Source: Glandiceps talaboti (lineage: Eukaryota; Hemichordata; Enteropneusta; Spengelidae). Taken from it: DNA of 20,000 nucleotides. The DNA lies in NCBI RefSeq assembly GCF_964340395.1, contig NC_135560.1:3682998-3702997 (forward strand), in the 5' to 3' direction. The notes under the pieces are model-generated. The model had not been told where the DNA came from, did no database searches, and saw nothing but the letters and a program-made list of their open reading frames with translations. The translations under genes were made by a program, and so were the position numbers. Numbering within the stretch: the first letter of the stretch is position 1; every line of letters starts with the position of its first letter. Shown here in pieces: positions 19,360 through 20,000 of this stretch.

Positions 19360-19402
19360 CATATATATATATATATATATTTGTGTGTGTGTGTGTGTGT
19401 GT
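19360..19402. repeat. Compound dinucleotide microsatellite (AT)n-(TG)n
   Basis: About eleven AT units are followed by about ten TG units. It lies just downstream of the PLE remnant and may mark its 3' junction. The Val-Cys-rich open frame across it (19269-19532) is an artefact. Confidence 0.95.
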
Positions 19403-20000
19403 CCGTATGCTGTCGTTACAAAGGTTATTTAATACGATTGCTTTCTATTTGTCTGATCCTTATCATCCTAACGTTAGAATACTGCTTTTTACGTTCCCTT
19501 CAATTTCGATGAACATGCACGGTATTGCTTAATCTTGTGTCTGTCACACATTGATTACACTTAAGTCGTCTTGAAGGGGGGTGTGACATGTAATTTTGAA
19601 CACGCTGAATGCCGCCACTTTGACGCCTAATCATGTAAGACTGACATTTATTCAGATTCATATCTTTTTTGCTCCTGCAATGTAATTTTACTGTGTAGAG
19701 CTACAGTTATTAAAAAGTCGTCGTGGCTGTAGATTTCACACCGTTGGCTAAATGAACACATTCAAACAGCTTCCAACTAATTTCTATGTATTTGTAGCTT
19801 GTTCTTCGTTAACAAAAGGAAATGGTAACACGAGAACAAAATTCGAATTTCTTAGCCTTCTTTCATCCAAATGTATTCTCTGATTGTGTTCGCTAGGAAT
19901 TAAAATAACACAGATTGTCAGTCTATCTAGATCAAACAATAGCAAAGCCTTTTCTTTGAAATGGCTGTTGAACTCTAAAAATATACTAAATTGTTGTTAA
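19403..20000. other. Non-coding stretch, no gene recognised
   Basis: No open frame with family features, no repeat structure and no RNA gene seen up to the window edge. Confidence 0.55.

Overview
The window looks like non-coding nuclear DNA of an invertebrate animal, most likely marine. It is AT-rich and has no long open frames, operons or bacterial-type signals. It holds long di- and tetranucleotide microsatellites, a tRNA-derived SINE with target-site duplications, an old Penelope-like retroelement (PLE) copy with a hammerhead ribozyme, and diverged satellite-type tandem repeats. I cannot name the species. I found no host protein-coding gene with convincing exons, so the window is either intergenic or lies inside a large intron.

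Layout. 1-2.3 kb: AT-rich, no gene, two short hairpins. 2.3-2.9 kb: one to two monomers of a satellite family, then a 270-bp ATAC/ATGC/AGAC microsatellite. 2.9-7.4 kb: no gene; a TGG repeat, a G13 run and a short-loop G-quadruplex motif. 7.4-9.4 kb: a long (AT)n tract, an eight-unit minisatellite with a unit of about 33 bp, and a GTACT pentanucleotide array. 10.37-10.55 kb: the SINE, on the minus strand. 11.64-12.18 kb: a locally CpG-rich patch with Z-DNA-prone stretches. 13.8-14.9 kb: a satellite array on the + strand whose monomers (about 143 bp) appear to be ordered A-B-C-A-B-C. 16.6-17.45 kb: two tetranucleotide microsatellites around a repeat-like segment. 17.5-18.35 kb: the same satellite family, inverted. 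18.66-19.35 kb: the 3' end of a PLE whose 5' part is inverted, with a hammerhead ribozyme in its 3' region. 19.4-20 kb: nothing recognised.

Two results matter most. (1) The PLE remnant has its GIY-YIG segment on the minus strand, butted against the C-terminal segment on the plus strand with almost no codons lost. That is the structure expected from a 5' inversion during target-primed reverse transcription. The 3' region of the same copy keeps a complete type I hammerhead core. (2) One satellite family occurs three times. At two loci on opposite strands it is followed, in element orientation, by an 80-100 bp spacer and a tetranucleotide microsatellite. This suggests a composite mobile unit with a satellite core and a microsatellite tail, rather than chance neighbours. 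Both conclusions come from reading the sequence and from memory of the families; no searches were run.
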